A DNA stretch of 64,000 nt from Albula goreensis (GCA_022829145.1 CM040761.1:18635245-18699244); one strand, 5' to 3'. Numbered from the stretch's first letter, positions 1-26,886 are shown. Made by a program: numbers and translations. Notes: generated by a model from the letters alone, not told the origin.

Positions 1-80
1 AGGATGTGAACGCCTGTCACTACAATCTAGTCTTATTTAATTTCACCACTAATCCATACTGTTGCTAACCTACCAACTTC

Positions 81-188
81 TTTCTTGTATCTACCATTAT
101 GTGTCTGTCAATCAAGTTGAATCTCATTCATTTTACATTCCTTCAAAAGCCACTCAAAACAATGAGCCATGGAATATATGAACTGAAG
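81..188 (+). repeat. 108-bp direct repeat, copy 1
   Basis: It begins TTTCTTGTATCTACC and ends ATATATGAACTGAAG. It matches 908-1015 at 107 of 108 positions (T at 133, C at 960) with no gap, at an offset of 827 bp. No terminal inverted repeat or poly-A tail is visible. Confidence 0.95.
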
Positions 189-907
189 CAATTGACGTCA
201 GACCTTGACCTGTAATGAGATACCTTTAAAAACCTGTATATAATCAGAACCCATTGTATGAAACTACATGCAGTTCATATGCAGTCTCAATGCTCCTTCC
301 TGAGGTCTGAGATTGGAGCGGCGGGTAGAAAAATTTGCATGTGAACCACAGATGTTAAATGCGAGAATGATTCATTATGGGGAAATTCTTATTCATTGGA
401 ATGAATCCTGAGATCTCCTCCTGAAATCTCCAAAAGACTAGAATGTAAAATGAGGAAGGGACAGAGGCTTAAGGGAAGAGAAAGAGGGGGAAACATTCTG
501 GGATGTGTCACTGTGCATGCCGGGCAAGGGTCAAGGACAGGGGACACACCACAATGCAAGTTAAAACTGAAAACGGACAAGGACATTTGTTCCATAAAAG
601 CAAAACAAAAACAGTTTGTGTTTGGTAACTGTCTGCTCCTGTCTGTGTGAGGATGTTTCGATAATATTGGGTTTGATGTCGATGAAGCTTTAAAGCTGCA
701 ATAGAGGCCGTTGACCCTGGGTGGAGTCCACCGTGACTGGCTGTCTTCAACACTGCTTCCTAAAGCACATGGTGACCTATTATAGTGTCTAGGCATTTAC
801 TTTTCACAACTGAGCTAACTTTGTATACATTATATTCATACATTTATCTAGCTTTATATGCATTATTTTAGGACAAGTAAATGCCAGTTATTGCTGGGTA
901 TACAGTA

Positions 908-1015
908 TTTCTTGTATCTACCATTATGTGTCTGTCAATCAAGTTGAATCTCATTCATTCTACATTCCTTCAAAAGCCACTCAAAACAATGAGCCATGGA
1001 ATATATGAACTGAAG
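908..1015 (+). repeat. 108-bp direct repeat, copy 2
   Basis: This is the second copy of the 81-188 sequence, with one substitution. It ends 56 bp before the acceptor of the first cps1 exon in the window. Near-identity implies a recent event, gene conversion, or an assembly artefact. Confidence 0.95.
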
Positions 1016-1071
1016 TTGTTACTGAACTCTGATTTACCTATGTTGTAAAACTTTTGCCTCTTAACTTTCAG

Positions 1072-15066
<13,995 letters not shown>

Positions 15067-15515
15067 AGCGTGGCTTCATGGGTAGTGGCCTCACTGGCCC
15101 CGCCCTCCTCAGGAGTGGGCACACTGAGCTGGCAAGGACCTATCACAACACATCAAAGCTGTCAAACGGGATCGTGGCACTTTTTTCCAGCATTTTTCCA
15201 ACGTTTCTGTGATAACATTTTTACTTTTTCTTCAAGTAGGAGACTGCAGAAATTAAGGATAACCAAGCAGGGCTTCTCAAATGCCAGGCCCCAGCTCGAC
15301 CATCTGTGCCATACACCTTTGGGTAGCAAAAGGCTCTAACTGGTCTAGTTCAGTCCCCCATTAACAGTATCAATTCTTTGTTTTATCCCTGAGGGGCAAT
15401 TTATATACAGACTAAAATTTACAGTTTTATATAACATGACAACAAGAAATCACACAACAGGCATAGAACAAGATATCAAACCAGATACAAATAAAACCAG
15501 TGAAAACCTGACTGG
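15067..15515 (+). other. cps1 3' UTR (probable extent)
   Basis: Non-coding sequence follows the TAA stop. The first AATAAA downstream is at 15490-15495, and a GT-containing stretch follows it. The end of the transcript near 15515 is an inference from that signal. Confidence 0.45.
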
Positions 15516-15870
15516 AGAAATTGCTTCAGTGTAATGCTTAAGCATACTTGGACAAGTGAAAATATGAATGGATAGATAGAAGCACCTGGATGAGAAGTGG
15601 GATACTAAAATGACCTATTCTACATACAAATTTACATTAGCAATAGCTTGTTGGATAAAAGAGCCTTGTGCCCTAGCCAAACTGAGTGTGGGTACCGATG
15701 ACCAGAGGAGAGCAAATGAATGGATTGAAAGTGTTTAAAGGTTAAAAAGTGGTGCAGTGCATCGTATAGCCCTGTCTGCCTGTCACTGCCATCAAGTGTT
15801 CTCAAACCATTCCTGTTGAGGTATAGAGATAGCTTCAGCTCCTGCCCTTCTGATCTCATTTGAAGTCATT
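15360..15870. repeat. Possible degenerate transposon-derived segment
   Basis: The words TTATCCCTGAGGGGCAATTT near 15390 and GATAAAAGAGCCTTGTG near 15653, then GGTACCGATGACCAGAGGAG, resemble an old dispersed fish repeat I recall but cannot name. No intact ORF or terminal repeats are seen. The minus-strand open frame at 15632-15859 falls in this segment. It overlaps the probable 3' UTR. Confidence 0.25.
15490..15495 (+). promoter_or_regulatory. Candidate cps1 polyadenylation signal
   Basis: This is a canonical AATAAA, 424 bp after the stop codon and the first one in the 3' flank. Confidence 0.5.
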
Positions 15871-16287
15871 ATGAGAAGGAAATTGTTCAAGTTTACATTC
15901 TATTTTGTTCTTAATGTGTTTTTTTTCCCCCAATGTTGGAGTAGTTAATAGATGAATCTTGGTTCGAGGATCTTGAAATACCACAGCCTGTCCTTCCTGA
16001 CACAGTGTTATCCTGCTGAAGGTCCACGCTCTCTCTTGTTTACATTTGTATTGATCAGTTCAGTAGCCTTTTCTGTGGCCTTTCTTGTCAGCAGATACAA
16101 ATGGTGCCCACTGCAAAAGGCAAACAGCATCTATTTTGCAAAGACTGAGAGCTAATTGAATTAATTATAGGGAAAAATGGGTCTTTTAATACCATCAGCC
16201 ATTAGCCTTTTCTTTTTCCTTTTTTCTGTTATTTGTACATGTATTAGAATGGATGATGTGATTGGAATGTGTGTCTTTGCATGCATA

Positions 16288-16294
<7 letters not shown>

Positions 16295-16363
<69 letters not shown>

Positions 16364-16387
16364 AAAGAGAGAGAGAGAGAGGGAGAG
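16295..16387. repeat. Compound microsatellite (GT)n-(GA)n
   Basis: About 66 bp of GT repeats run directly into about 26 bp of GA-rich repeat. Confidence 0.95.
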
Positions 16388-17392
16388 TAATATTTTAGTG
16401 GTGCCTGAAATGCTTTCAGTCCAAGATTGCTTTATCAGAGTGAATTTCTGTTCAAAAGCCCCAGGCTACGTGTTTACAGAAAGTCAATGATACTTCTAGC
16501 CATATAGTGTATATCAGTTTATGGTATGATATGATTTTTTTTCATCACCATATATTTGTGTACATATGTCAGGAAAACTACAGGACTGATTTCCAAATGT
16601 TCTGCTCTCTATAATCCTCTTGTTCAAGTAAAAAACCCATTGCCAAAGAACAGCACATGTGTCTCCTTTACCTTTTTCACACGTCTCTGCTTCAACCTCT
16701 TGTTAATGTTGTTGGTGACACCTGTAGATATCGTGTTGCCATCCAGTAAAACCAAAATGACTCATGAGTTAAGCAGGGTAGTTACAGATAATGCCCTACA
16801 ATGAATCTGACTTAGAATGGGTTTTTGTTGCCGGCTGGTTTGTGTGTGGTGCTAGGTAAATTACCGACCAATAGAGTAGCAGAAGGGAAAGATGACTCAT
16901 TACATGTAAGCGGTAAATGACTCAGAGAGCACCAGACCTGCCATTGCACCCTAGTTGGCTGTGATTACAGACAACAGGTGGCAGTGAGTTTATTAGCAGA
17001 CATCCCATAATCCCCACGATCCTTTACATTACAAAAACTGTTGTACTGCTTATTTACATTTATGTATTCAAATACAAATACATGCATACCTGGAAGTTCT
17101 TGTGAAACTGTGTGTGTGTATGTGTGTGTGTGTGTACTTCCTTGCACTCATGTTTCTATCCACTATAATAGAGATTCTCAAGCTCTGGCATGCCAGAGCC
17201 CAGGTAAGATTTGATTCAGTGCTCTTTCCTGAAGGTGATGATGTCCTTTTATGTATGGAGTGCTGCATCAATCTTTCATGAATGCTTTACACTGTGTACA
17301 TACAGTGCAGGGAAACAAATGGCAATGCATCTGGGGCATACTGAGTCAGTCCGGCACAAGAGGAAGTGCAGACCACACTTTATAAACTTGTA

Positions 17393-17417
17393 ATGGCTGC
17401 TTGTTTTTCTGGCCAAG
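17393..17417 (+). other. Candidate first coding exon of an unrecognised gene
   Basis: ATG at 17393 opens eight codons (MAACFSGQ) plus one base, and then meets a strong donor AAG|GTAAGC at 17418. The next candidate exon at 29006 begins with the two bases needed to complete the codon (G+GT). This is weak evidence by itself, since the segment is very short and the implied intron is 11.6 kb. It could be chance. Confidence 0.15.
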
Positions 17418-17948
17418 GTAAGCTCACTGATTGATCACTGGCTAACTTTTACTGCTACCGGTATAGTAATTCGATGGCCCATAAAGGCTAATTTCAATGG
17501 AAAAGCTATGAAAATAAATATTGTGAAGTGTAGTGAGGCAACCAACATGAATTTGTCTGTCGTTTTGTGCTCTGTTCCGATTGAGAGGAGTCGAGCCTGC
17601 CTCTTTCTTCATCTCTCCCTCCCTCCAAGGTCAGTGGTCTGGTCCATATTAGATATTCTTTGTTCATCTCTTCAGCACTTTTCCACTTTCCTTCTCTTTT
17701 CCCTCCACACCTGCGGTCTATTCCTGCATCCCTTATCTTTGTCCTGTCATTGTATCAGCCAGCAGCGCCCACCCCGCCAGTACGCCACTCCTGGTCGTGT
17801 CTCTGGGTGCCAGGCGACCAGCACCTGCGGTTTTGCCCCGTGTCGCCGTGCTCTCTGAGCTGTGCGGCTGATGAAGAGTAATCCAGCAGAAAAGCAACGC
17901 CTGCCGAATGGAAAGCAGCTCCCAGCAGGAGGCTCCAGGCGAGATGCA

Positions 17949-17961
17949 CCCCCCCCCCCCC
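17949..17961 (+). repeat. Poly-C tract
   Basis: Thirteen consecutive C. Similar tracts occur at 3525-3537 and 3667-3678. Confidence 0.9.
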
Positions 17962-18117
17962 ACACCCAATCAGACAGGGCCACTCCAAATGAATGATTAG
18001 TCTGACTTATTTTTGGTTTTGTGGATTCTGTTCCCATACCCACTCTTTTGTTCTTTCAATATTATGTGGGCCTCAGGTGGCGAATGCACAACTTTGTGTG
18101 CTGCAGAGAAGTGGCTT

Positions 18118-18140
18118 GGGGTTGGGGGTGGGGTTGGGGG
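18118..18140 (+). other. Strong G-quadruplex motif
   Basis: G-runs of 4, 5, 4 and 5 are separated by TT, T and TT. It is a textbook four-tract motif with very short loops on the plus strand. Confidence 0.7.
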
Positions 18141-18676
18141 TTCCTGAGTTTAAAGTAAGCTCCTGATAGACTCTCTCTTCTGCTGGGTCTGTTCCAAAGG
18201 TCTTCTTTTGTAGCTTTAAAGATGAAGACATGAGCTTCGAGGGCATAGTTATCTTTTGTGTTACCATGTACAGGTTTCTGACAGAGCTGGAATGTTGTGA
18301 TCCATAGAGCACTCTTCATATAGGACAAGGACATGTGCTGCAGTTGTGTCACTCTCATTCCCCCCAGAGTAATTCTTTTGAATCTAATAGAAAATTGGTT
18401 TTGTCAAGATTCAAATAGACAGCTCTCTCTTATTTGAAGGTTTTACCTATCTCTGTCTGCAATGTGTGAATATTTAGAAAAATAAGCAGAGAATTCAATT
18501 ATGTTTTGAGTGATAACTTTATCATCTGAGTCCTTGTTGTAATGTCCTTTTGAGTCATCTTGTTTGTTTTGTTTTTCATTTGCGTTTTTGTTATCATCAC
18601 TGGCTGACTAATTGAAGGCATAACTTAACTGACTAAAGACATAAGACATGGGAATACATACACTTTAAAATGTGTG

Positions 18677-18720
<44 letters not shown>

Positions 18721-21700
18721 ATGCATGCACATGCATTAAATACCATATTTTAAAAAAATATAATGCCTAAAATTTTTGTTGTTTTGTTTATCTGTTTAAG
18801 GAGTATGGTAAAGAAGAAGATGTATATTAAATACATTTATTCACATGATGCCAAGCAATTATCTAAGACACCAATATAACCATGCATTATTCTCATATGG
18901 TGTATGTTAAATATTCAAGCCCAAGTTGCATCAGAGAAGACACTTTTGTTTATGATTAGGTTATGGGTGAAGAAAATGTACAATTTGGGGACAGGACTTT
19001 AGTGTCTTTACAGGCAATGTCAGACCGACATGAGCCCTTAAGTCATTCTGCCTCTTGGGGACCAGTAACAAAGAAGGGCAGTCTAAGTTATATTTTCTAT
19101 CCAAGAAAGAGAGGAATAAACGTAAATGACCCAAGGTTCCCAAAAGCTCATGCAGAAAGTTAATGTGTGAGATTACAAGATTGCAATGCAGGGGAGAGCT
19201 ATGACATTCCTGACCCAGTACTGGTAATGACATAAAAGACAAAGGCACTCTTATAGTTTTGGAATATAGGAATACATGCAAACCCCTGACACCTGCATAT
19301 CTTTCAGTTTTTTAATGTTTCTGATAAATCACACTAATTCATCTTTGGGGGCTTTTCACTGGATGAAGTATTTTATTGGACATGAATCAGCTGTTATTCA
19401 TTGCACAGTTTAGAAGCTTGTTGTATGCCATGCAGACCCACTATTTCAACATAACTGTGAAAGAGGAACGTGTGAATCATTAATGTCGCTCTACAGTAAA
19501 TGAGTCGATTCTTCATTACACCAGACGCTCAGATTCATGTCCTGGCCACAGAAATCTTTAGGATATTGAATCATTCCCTCCTGTAGCGTCACTGAAGAAC
19601 TTGCATTGCTAGCTTTCATAAAAGTCAGTTAAATAGCTAGTTGTGGTCATCAGCCTAGTAGTGATGGGGCAGTGAGGTGAAAGGAACCCTGTAATTGAAG
19701 CTCTGCACAATGAGCTGTCAATCATTGACTTGTCTGAACCAATGAAAAGAATGTTTGAATGAAATTCAATGATTGGTTAAAATAAGTGGAAAGCTTATGT
19801 TTGCTCAGTCCATTTATTTTTTTATTTTGGTGTTGTGACATGTCTCCCATGTTCTCCCACATCTACAGCATAGTGTGCTATAAATTTTATTGCTTTTCCC
19901 CATGGCTTTGAAAAAAAAAATCCTTGTCTAAAAATGAGAGCTCTAGGATAAAAAAGGCCAGTTGTGCACATTTCTGTGTCTTTTGTGTCATTGCGTCTGT
20001 GGTTGAGCAAGTTTTAATTAAAAAAAAAGCCTGGAGGAGCTTCCTCACAACCAGGACATATTAAAGTTTTCCAGAGTAATCATGTGAGGAATTATAAATT
20101 ATTGCTAGATAGCTGCAACATACATGTTTAGCAAGCCTCATGGTAGCTTAAATATTGCTTATAAACAAAAGCACACCCTGTCCAGTGCAGTAATATAGAT
20201 TCACGCACAGTAGACAGAACATGAGGAAATATATCACCGGGGAACTAGTGTCACATTACAATATTCCCCACTATCTCTCGCACACAGAGCCCAACAAGTC
20301 CATTAACCAATGATATGCCATTAGATGCAGCCTATTGCTTAACTCTCACATTGCACCTCTCTTAACACATTTACCCCACTTATACAGCCAGGAAGCCAGT
20401 GATGGTTCAACACTTCTCCCCTTATTACTCTTATGACACTTAATATTAATGCACAGTGTAGTGCCTGTCACACATACAAATGAGGCCCTCATCGCGCTGT
20501 CATGGTAGCCCCCATTAAGGGCTCTCATCCCCTCAGAGTGGGCGTTAACATAAGGCAGTAGAAACTGAACTTTCAGGTCGCAGTTTCCCTGTTAATGGAG
20601 TGTAGAATATGTATTATTCCTGTGACACTCCGCTAGAGATGTAGACCGTCCATTAGGTGACAGTTATAAGCACAGTGAAGGTCAGCCCGTCTCTCTGTGG
20701 TTGTGACCAGCACTGGTCTACTTAGGACAGGAGGTCCCTGTTTCTGATATCAAGGCCATACATCGTCTTTCACAAGGTCAAAGGGATATAGTAGGCAGGT
20801 ATGTGGAACACTAGTCAGGACACCTGGCTCATGACTTCAGGATATGCCACAGTCCTGTTAGGTCGGATCCACCAAAGTGTTAGGGCTGGATCAGTAAAAC
20901 ATTAATCTGTTTAAGTGTATACACAATTCAATCAGAACAGGTTGTACCTCACAACATATATTTTGAACATATTGAATTGTATTGGAGACCAGCAAACATC
21001 CTTTCGAATGTGTCTTTTCATTTTAAAAATAGAATAGCACACGCCCTCAAAGAGACAGAAGTCTGTTTTGATTGAATTGCATCAGCCATGAAAGAGGCTA
21101 AGTCAATTTGATCCAATCTTGCCCACCGTTCACACAACATGACTAATGACTTATAAGCACTGAGAGTTATCTCAGGTGAGTGAGTGTGCTGAGCAAATGA
21201 ATAAAGTAATGCCATCCGACGTTCATCACTCGCTGCTGTGGGCTCTATTGTCATCATCATCCCGCTCTGACTCAGCTAAACTGTTCTGTTAGGATGTGAC
21301 TTAAGCACGTGGTAAAAATGGTGACAAAATCATGTCCGGACACTAAGTGGCAAGTGACATTTGCAGATGGCACAAACCCAGTGGTTTAGCAAACATTTTG
21401 GAATGTACCTAAATAATCGAAGAACATTTAAACAGATTCTATAAGTGGGTGGAAACCTGACAAATGACATTTAATATTGGTAAATGTACATTTCCTCGCA
21501 CTGGAAATAAAAATAATTGTGCTGTGACCACAGCTACTACATGAGTTGATCAAAGTCTACCAGGATATAGACATTCCTGTGTGTCAACCTCAGTAATGAG
21601 CCACATTTAGATGACGACTTAATCTAGGGGGAGATTTGTTTTTCAATTAAAGGCATGAATTAACAAAGTGTAGGTAAATGTCACACTTATTCTGTATTGG

Positions 21701-21959
21701 TGTATTCCTTTCGTTCTTAATGTTCCAATATGAAAAACTTCACTTAAAGCTTCACATGAGAAAGCACTGATACAGATACAAATACAATGACACAAATATA
21801 TAACACGAGAACTGATTATGCTGTACATTTTGACATATTCATACTACTCAACGTACCACTTGATATCTGTTGACGTTGCTGAATATGAGCCCTTAATTTA
21901 AATATTAAAATACCGACTTGTCCTTTTTTAGGCAGCATAAGCGTTGGCAGGGCTTCAGG
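18141..21959. other. Gene-free stretch
   Basis: I see no exon or RNA gene. Apart from the (GT)n at 18680-18719 the sequence is AT-rich and unstructured. The open frames (for example minus strand 18961-19281) are of chance length and product-less. Confidence 0.6.
18680..18719. repeat. (GT)n microsatellite
   Basis: About 40 bp of uninterrupted GT repeats, followed by GCATGCATGCA. Confidence 0.95.
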
Positions 21960-22340
21960 CTTAGTATTCTGTCTCCGGAGATTCTGCTCCAGTCTCATTT
22001 TGGCCTCAGTTTGTAACATGAGCTTTTGGTGTTGATACAGTTACAACAATGAGACTCTAATCTGATTGATAGCATTGGTAAAACAAGCTCTTTTTCTCAG
22101 TCTCAATTTTGGCTCCACATCTTAGGACTGCTTCTTTGATGTTCTGCATTTTATCTCCATTTTGGCTCAACGTCCCATAAATAGGACTCCAGCCTCTTGT
22201 TCAAATTTGACCCCACTGCTAAGCGACATGAAGCCCTACTCTTCTTAATTTCCGCTCCAGTTCTGGTCCATATAGCTGCACATGTCCATCTTGTTGACCC
22301 AACCTGGCAACAGGTCCTCCATCCCTGCACCAAATTTCTG
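21960..22340 (-). repeat. Degenerate ~54-bp repeat, possibly former coding repeat
   Basis: TCTCATTTTGGCCTCA (from 21993), TCTCAATTTTGGCTCCA (from 22101) and TCTCCATTTTGGCTCAA (from 22154) are spaced 108 and 53 bp apart. A weaker copy lies near 22262. Read on the minus strand, the copies give similar charged words (EAKMRLEQNLRRQ, VEPKLRLRKR, ELERKLRR) in shifting frames broken by stops. No family is recognised. It may be a decayed coiled-coil coding repeat or just a minisatellite relic. Confidence 0.3.
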
Positions 22341-22410
22341 ACTTCCCCTTTTGAGCCCCTGGCGTGAGTTCAGGAAGCAGCTTATCTTCCCGCCTCTGCT
22401 GCTCTGTCAC

Positions 22411-24927
22411 GTTTGCTTACGGCTCAGTGCTGTTTAACTGCAGCTATTTATTTAGCCGCTAGATATTGTGGAAGCCTCATTTTCCATCCCAGGACAGAAA
22501 TAGCCCCTTTAATGATGGTGATGGGGAGGAAATGTCATGGCCACTTTAATAGGCTAATAAAGCACGATCGGGCTGTGCTATTGCTGACTAGGGAGGAAGG
22601 TCGGGAAGGGGAGGGAGAGATGAGTGGGGGGGGGGAGGCATTGTATGGATATGTGAATATTTCCGAGTGGGTTAACTGTGACATTTGTGACATTGTGTGG
22701 ATGTTTTGGGTTATGGGATGGAGAATAGAGGCAGGTTCTGTCTGGCCCAATTACAGCACATTATTCTGTATCAGGACTGCCAAGGCAGCACGATTATCAA
22801 CAGACTGTGAAATTGTCATCAAGCCATCATTGTCCTCGTCATTAGGCTGCTGCCACTTTTGTGAAGCAACATCTGTCACACACGCAGTGCCTCATTGTTT
22901 ACTGCTACACGTACCCACAATCCCCTGCTGCCTGACGTACCACAGACCTGGTTAATACTATTCCCTCAGCCGAGTTGGGATGGCCTTTTTACAATTTTAC
23001 AGTAACACTGTTAGTGCGTTGTGTCTTAGCTGAAGAGTCATGTCCTCTCACTCACAGAATTGCCTTCTGTCTTTTTCCCAGGACAAAAAAGAGAATGTGC
23101 TATAAGTTTTTTTTTTTTTTTTTCCAGGGAGTAATCTTCTGTAAAAACGCAGGCAGCAGAGGCGAGAATGATAGCCTAGGAGCATGTGGAGGAAATAAAG
23201 GGATATTGAGTAGGCACTAAAATCCCCCAGATTAATGAATTTTGCCGGGTGAATGCTCTCTCCGTTAACAGCTAATGAATTTAGGTTTAAATCAGGCGTC
23301 GCTGCTACTGCTGTGTGTCAATAGGAATAAGGGAGGAATCGATCAGCAATGCATCCCAGAGCTTTTGTCTTGGGCTTGATTACCAGATAAAATCTATTAA
23401 TATATGGAAGTATGTCAGTGGAGGGTGAGAGAATGTTTCCCTTGTTTTATGCAGACAGTTGTGGCCTGTGAACTGGGTGTGGTCTCAGGCTGAGCCATGC
23501 AAGGAACTATAGGGCATCGCTGGGGTACTGCTGTGACATCATCAATCCAACATGCATTTGGTTAAGTTATCTGTAGGGAAAGGGCATTGATACTCTAAAG
23601 TAGGTTGGCAGTGTTGGTGTTATATTTCTGTCTGAATGTGTGTGTATGTAGCTCACTCTCATATTTTCATTTGAAATATCATATGTGATTTATACATTTA
23701 CCACACATATTCATATATATGCCCCCACTTGGCTATCAGACGATCACATATTGCCACATTGTAAAATTAATGTGATTTTTTTTTTTCCATAAGGGTCTCC
23801 CTCTCTCTCTCTCCCTCGGTCTCTGTTCTCTGTTCTCTCTCTCCCTTTCACATGGCCACCCAAGGTCAGTGGTCTATAGAACAGCTATTCAGCATGTGGG
23901 CATCAGGGCGGGAGCTCTTTGGTATAATGAATGGCACCATTGGACAGATGGCTGAATGTGGCAGCCAGACGGGACTCGACCCTCGCCAATGTCACGGAGA
24001 GGGCGCTGTACCCAGATCACCTCTTTCCACAGTGACGCGTAATTCAGCAATCACTCAATCACTCCACCTGAAACAACATCTATATTTGTACAGAGATATG
24101 AAAGAGAGAGAGAGAGGGAATGGAAGGCTATTTTACATACCATGAATAATGCAGTAAAAAGAACAAAAAGTATTGAAAAATGTACTGCTAAGGACCCTTT
24201 TAACCTGCATAGGTGGTTGTAGTTAATTAATTACAGCACTGATTGAACATGGCACGAGTTGATCTACTCCAGTGAACTGCTTTTCTTGTATTAGGAATGA
24301 TGGTATTTCATTTGGTTTAATTTCTTAAACCATAAATAACTTTGAATCCAGAAAACTAAAAACATGTTATTATGTACTAGAGATGTGAACACATTGAGCT
24401 CAATACGAAAGCTAAACTGTCATGGTAAATACACCACATAGTTGTGTAAATAGGTTATGGATTGCTTGAACAGGAAGCCCATCTTTAAGGCTGCAACGTG
24501 ATCTCAGGCGACCCTGCTGTGGTTTGTACAGCATTTTCATGTCTCCAGGCAAAGGTGCATAAATATACTGATAGTACATAGTAGATTTGCAACAAAAAAA
24601 CACTCATAAATATGTTAATAAGTAGTTTATAATCATTAGTTATCTCTTTATTCACCATTTATATATGACTAGCTGATATGCTTGTAAACATTAGCAAATG
24701 ACATAGTCTATGTACTTTGTGATTCTTCCCTGTGCCATCCTCACAGCCCAGAGACATTCACTCTGAATGCAGAACCATTCAGGAGCAGGCAGGTAATGGA
24801 GTGCTTGGGCACAGGTAGGCTGGCACTGCCACTGTTTTCCACAGTAAACCACAGCAGGTGTCTTTACATATGTCAGCTGTAAACAACACTGCGTCCAATT
24901 GTTTGAGCAATCCCTAATGTCCAAGGA

Positions 24928-24928
<1 letters not shown>
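22411..24928. other. Gene-free stretch with low-repeat subregions
   Basis: No gene is recognised. The open frame at 22413-22955 (180 codons, plus strand) has no recognisable domain and is within chance length. Sequence at 23215-23420 is repeat-free with ATTAATGAATT, GTTAACAGCTAATG and GATTACCAGATAA words and could be conserved non-coding DNA. A T-rich run lies near 23108-23124 and pyrimidine runs near 23800-23850. Confidence 0.5.

Positions 24929-25018
<90 letters not shown>
24929..25018. repeat. (CA)n microsatellite, 90 bp
   Basis: This is an uninterrupted CA array of 45 units. Confidence 0.97.
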
Positions 25019-25021
<3 letters not shown>

Positions 25022-25448
25022 TTTTTTGTTGAAATTGACCTTTCGAAGCTTGGGGTCATTCATGCAAATCACTTGATAAACTTTAGAAAAGCACTGAAAG
25101 TGAGAATGGACACCATGACCCGAATGAGGCCGAAAAACTTGGCTGAGACCAATTTCAGATCATTAATTTTTATCGGAGCTCTAGTACCATTTTATGCTGT
25201 GCAGAAAGGATTTGCATTTAATGTCTAATTTATGTCCACTTTATAACCTGCAATACACTGAAAAATTAGCTGATTATCCTGATAATGAGCACCATAGCAA
25301 CAAACGTTGAATAAATGATGAACCAGTGAAATCAAAGTGTGCTGCACAGTTTATTTCCACTTAAAAAGTCTCCATAGCACCTGGAAGAAAAGTGCTAAGG
25401 ACACCAGTATCACAGATACAATTTAAACAAGGCTGTCTATGTGATAGT

Positions 25449-25560
25449 CCATTGGTGTCAAACTCCATTTCTACAGGGCTGCAGTGTCTACCAGTCTTTG
25501 GTATGTGTCCGCACTTACGGTGACACACCTGATTAACTGAAGCGTTCACACACCTCGGTT
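25449..25560 (+). repeat. Degenerate dispersed repeat, copy B
   Basis: GGTGTCAAACTCCATTTC followed by ACAGGGCTGCAGTGTCTACC is the best preserved of three related segments in the window. It ends with a CACACCTGATTAACTGAAG-type tail. I recall this pattern as a common teleost repeat, but the family was not verified. Confidence 0.45.
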
Positions 25561-26886
25561 AAAAATCCAAAATCGGTCACTGTTTGAAAGAAAGCCACAA
25601 ACACCCACAGACACTGTGGTCTTTCAGCACATACCGGAAATGGCAGGGGCTGAGATTTAAGCAGATTTATGAGAATTGCGAGAGGGTCCAGGGGACCTAC
25701 AGCAGGACCTTGACAGCTGTCCAGTCTGCTGTTTTATTCTTTTTTACCTTCAAATCTGAAAACGACTTAGATCCAAGGAACCAGATGACGCTGCGTTCAC
25801 TCACAGCAAACACTCAGATACAGTAACAATGTTATATATGATTCTGAAATTTCTGGATAAAATATAAGGCACAGTACACAATTTCAATATTACAGCATAC
25901 CATAATGTACAATGAAAAGTAAGTAATATTTCAAATAATAATAATCAATTTAATTTTTGTTCAAAGGGAGTGATTGTGATCAGTGAAAAAAATGCTGCAT
26001 TAGTTATTTTTGCAAATTATATTTTCTCTCCCCATCTGCTGATCTGGTTTATCAAAATTTAATATCCCTATCATATTCAAAAATAGCAAGTATGAACGAT
26101 TTGTAGAATATGCAATCACCAAATGAAAGCTGATCCATCCCTATTCATAAATACTTTTATAGCTGAAGTTCACCAGAGCAGATGCAACTGCCAAGCATCT
26201 TCTTCCATTTTTAACTGACAAATTATTAAACTGGCCACAAGTAAGATGGTTAACCACATGAAATGGGTGATGATTCTGCCATCTCTTCTCAACAGGATGC
26301 GCTCCACACCCACATGTGAGACCTGCTGTTTTCATTTAGTTCTCCCAGAACAAAATACACAGTCCAGATCATAATCCCCAGCGACTACAACAGCCCGGGA
26401 TGGCGCATTCCACATGCAGTCTTCTGGTTCCCATAGGGACAGGAAGTAACTAGGGCATACTTGGAATAAGTTGTGTGATGGTAGATTCAATTCAATACTT
26501 ATTATTCATTTTTTTAAGCTCAGATTTACAATGTGGATTGTGAAAAAAAGGTGAGATAGAGTTCATACTAACATTATGATAACATTTAAGTAGCAATTCT
26601 GTGGTTGCTTGGTAACAACCCCCAAAAAAAAAAAAAAAAAAAAGTTTGTGAAGTATAGTATTTCTTTTTTTAACCATTTAGATTTTAAAATGGCATTTCA
26701 GCATCCAGGCTGTGATTTTAAAAGAAATCCTATTAATCAGTGGCAGCTCAGTTGCTGAGTGAAGATTTTAAGACTACAAAAACTACTAATACAGGCTGCC
26801 TTGCTCTTTAATGCCCACAAATCAACATGAGTTAAACATACATTTCACTTTACTGTTTCAAATACTCTCCTCATTTTCTCCCTTCC

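Larger units (their letters stand above)
1..1071. other. cps1 intron (partial at window edge)
   Basis: I see no exon here; the preceding cps1 exon, expected to end near human residue 1222, is not in the window. The stretch is AT-rich and holds both copies of a 108-bp direct repeat (81-188 and 908-1015). Short open frames at 389-796 on either strand have no recognisable product. Confidence 0.7.
15871..18117. other. Downstream flank, no recognised gene
   Basis: It holds the (GT)n-(GA)n tract at 16295-16387, a TG run near 17108-17135 and a candidate short coding start at 17393-17417. A pyrimidine-rich stretch follows at about 17580-17730, and a poly-C tract at 17949-17961. Open frames around 17.5-18.0 kb overlap on both strands and have no recognisable product. 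Confidence 0.6.

Noticed and set aside
15955-15975. GGTTCGAGGATC as a tRNA or SINE B box
   Set aside because: The match is partial and there is no A box at the expected distance upstream.
16177-16490. Open frames rich in VCVCVC
   Set aside because: Translation of a (GT)n microsatellite. The same applies to frames at 8408-8623, 24899-25228, 34978-35175, 44073-44389 and 63666-63995.
22413-22955. 180-codon plus-strand open frame
   Set aside because: No recognisable domain or codon-like composition, it includes a G-run, and its length is within chance for 64 kb in six frames.
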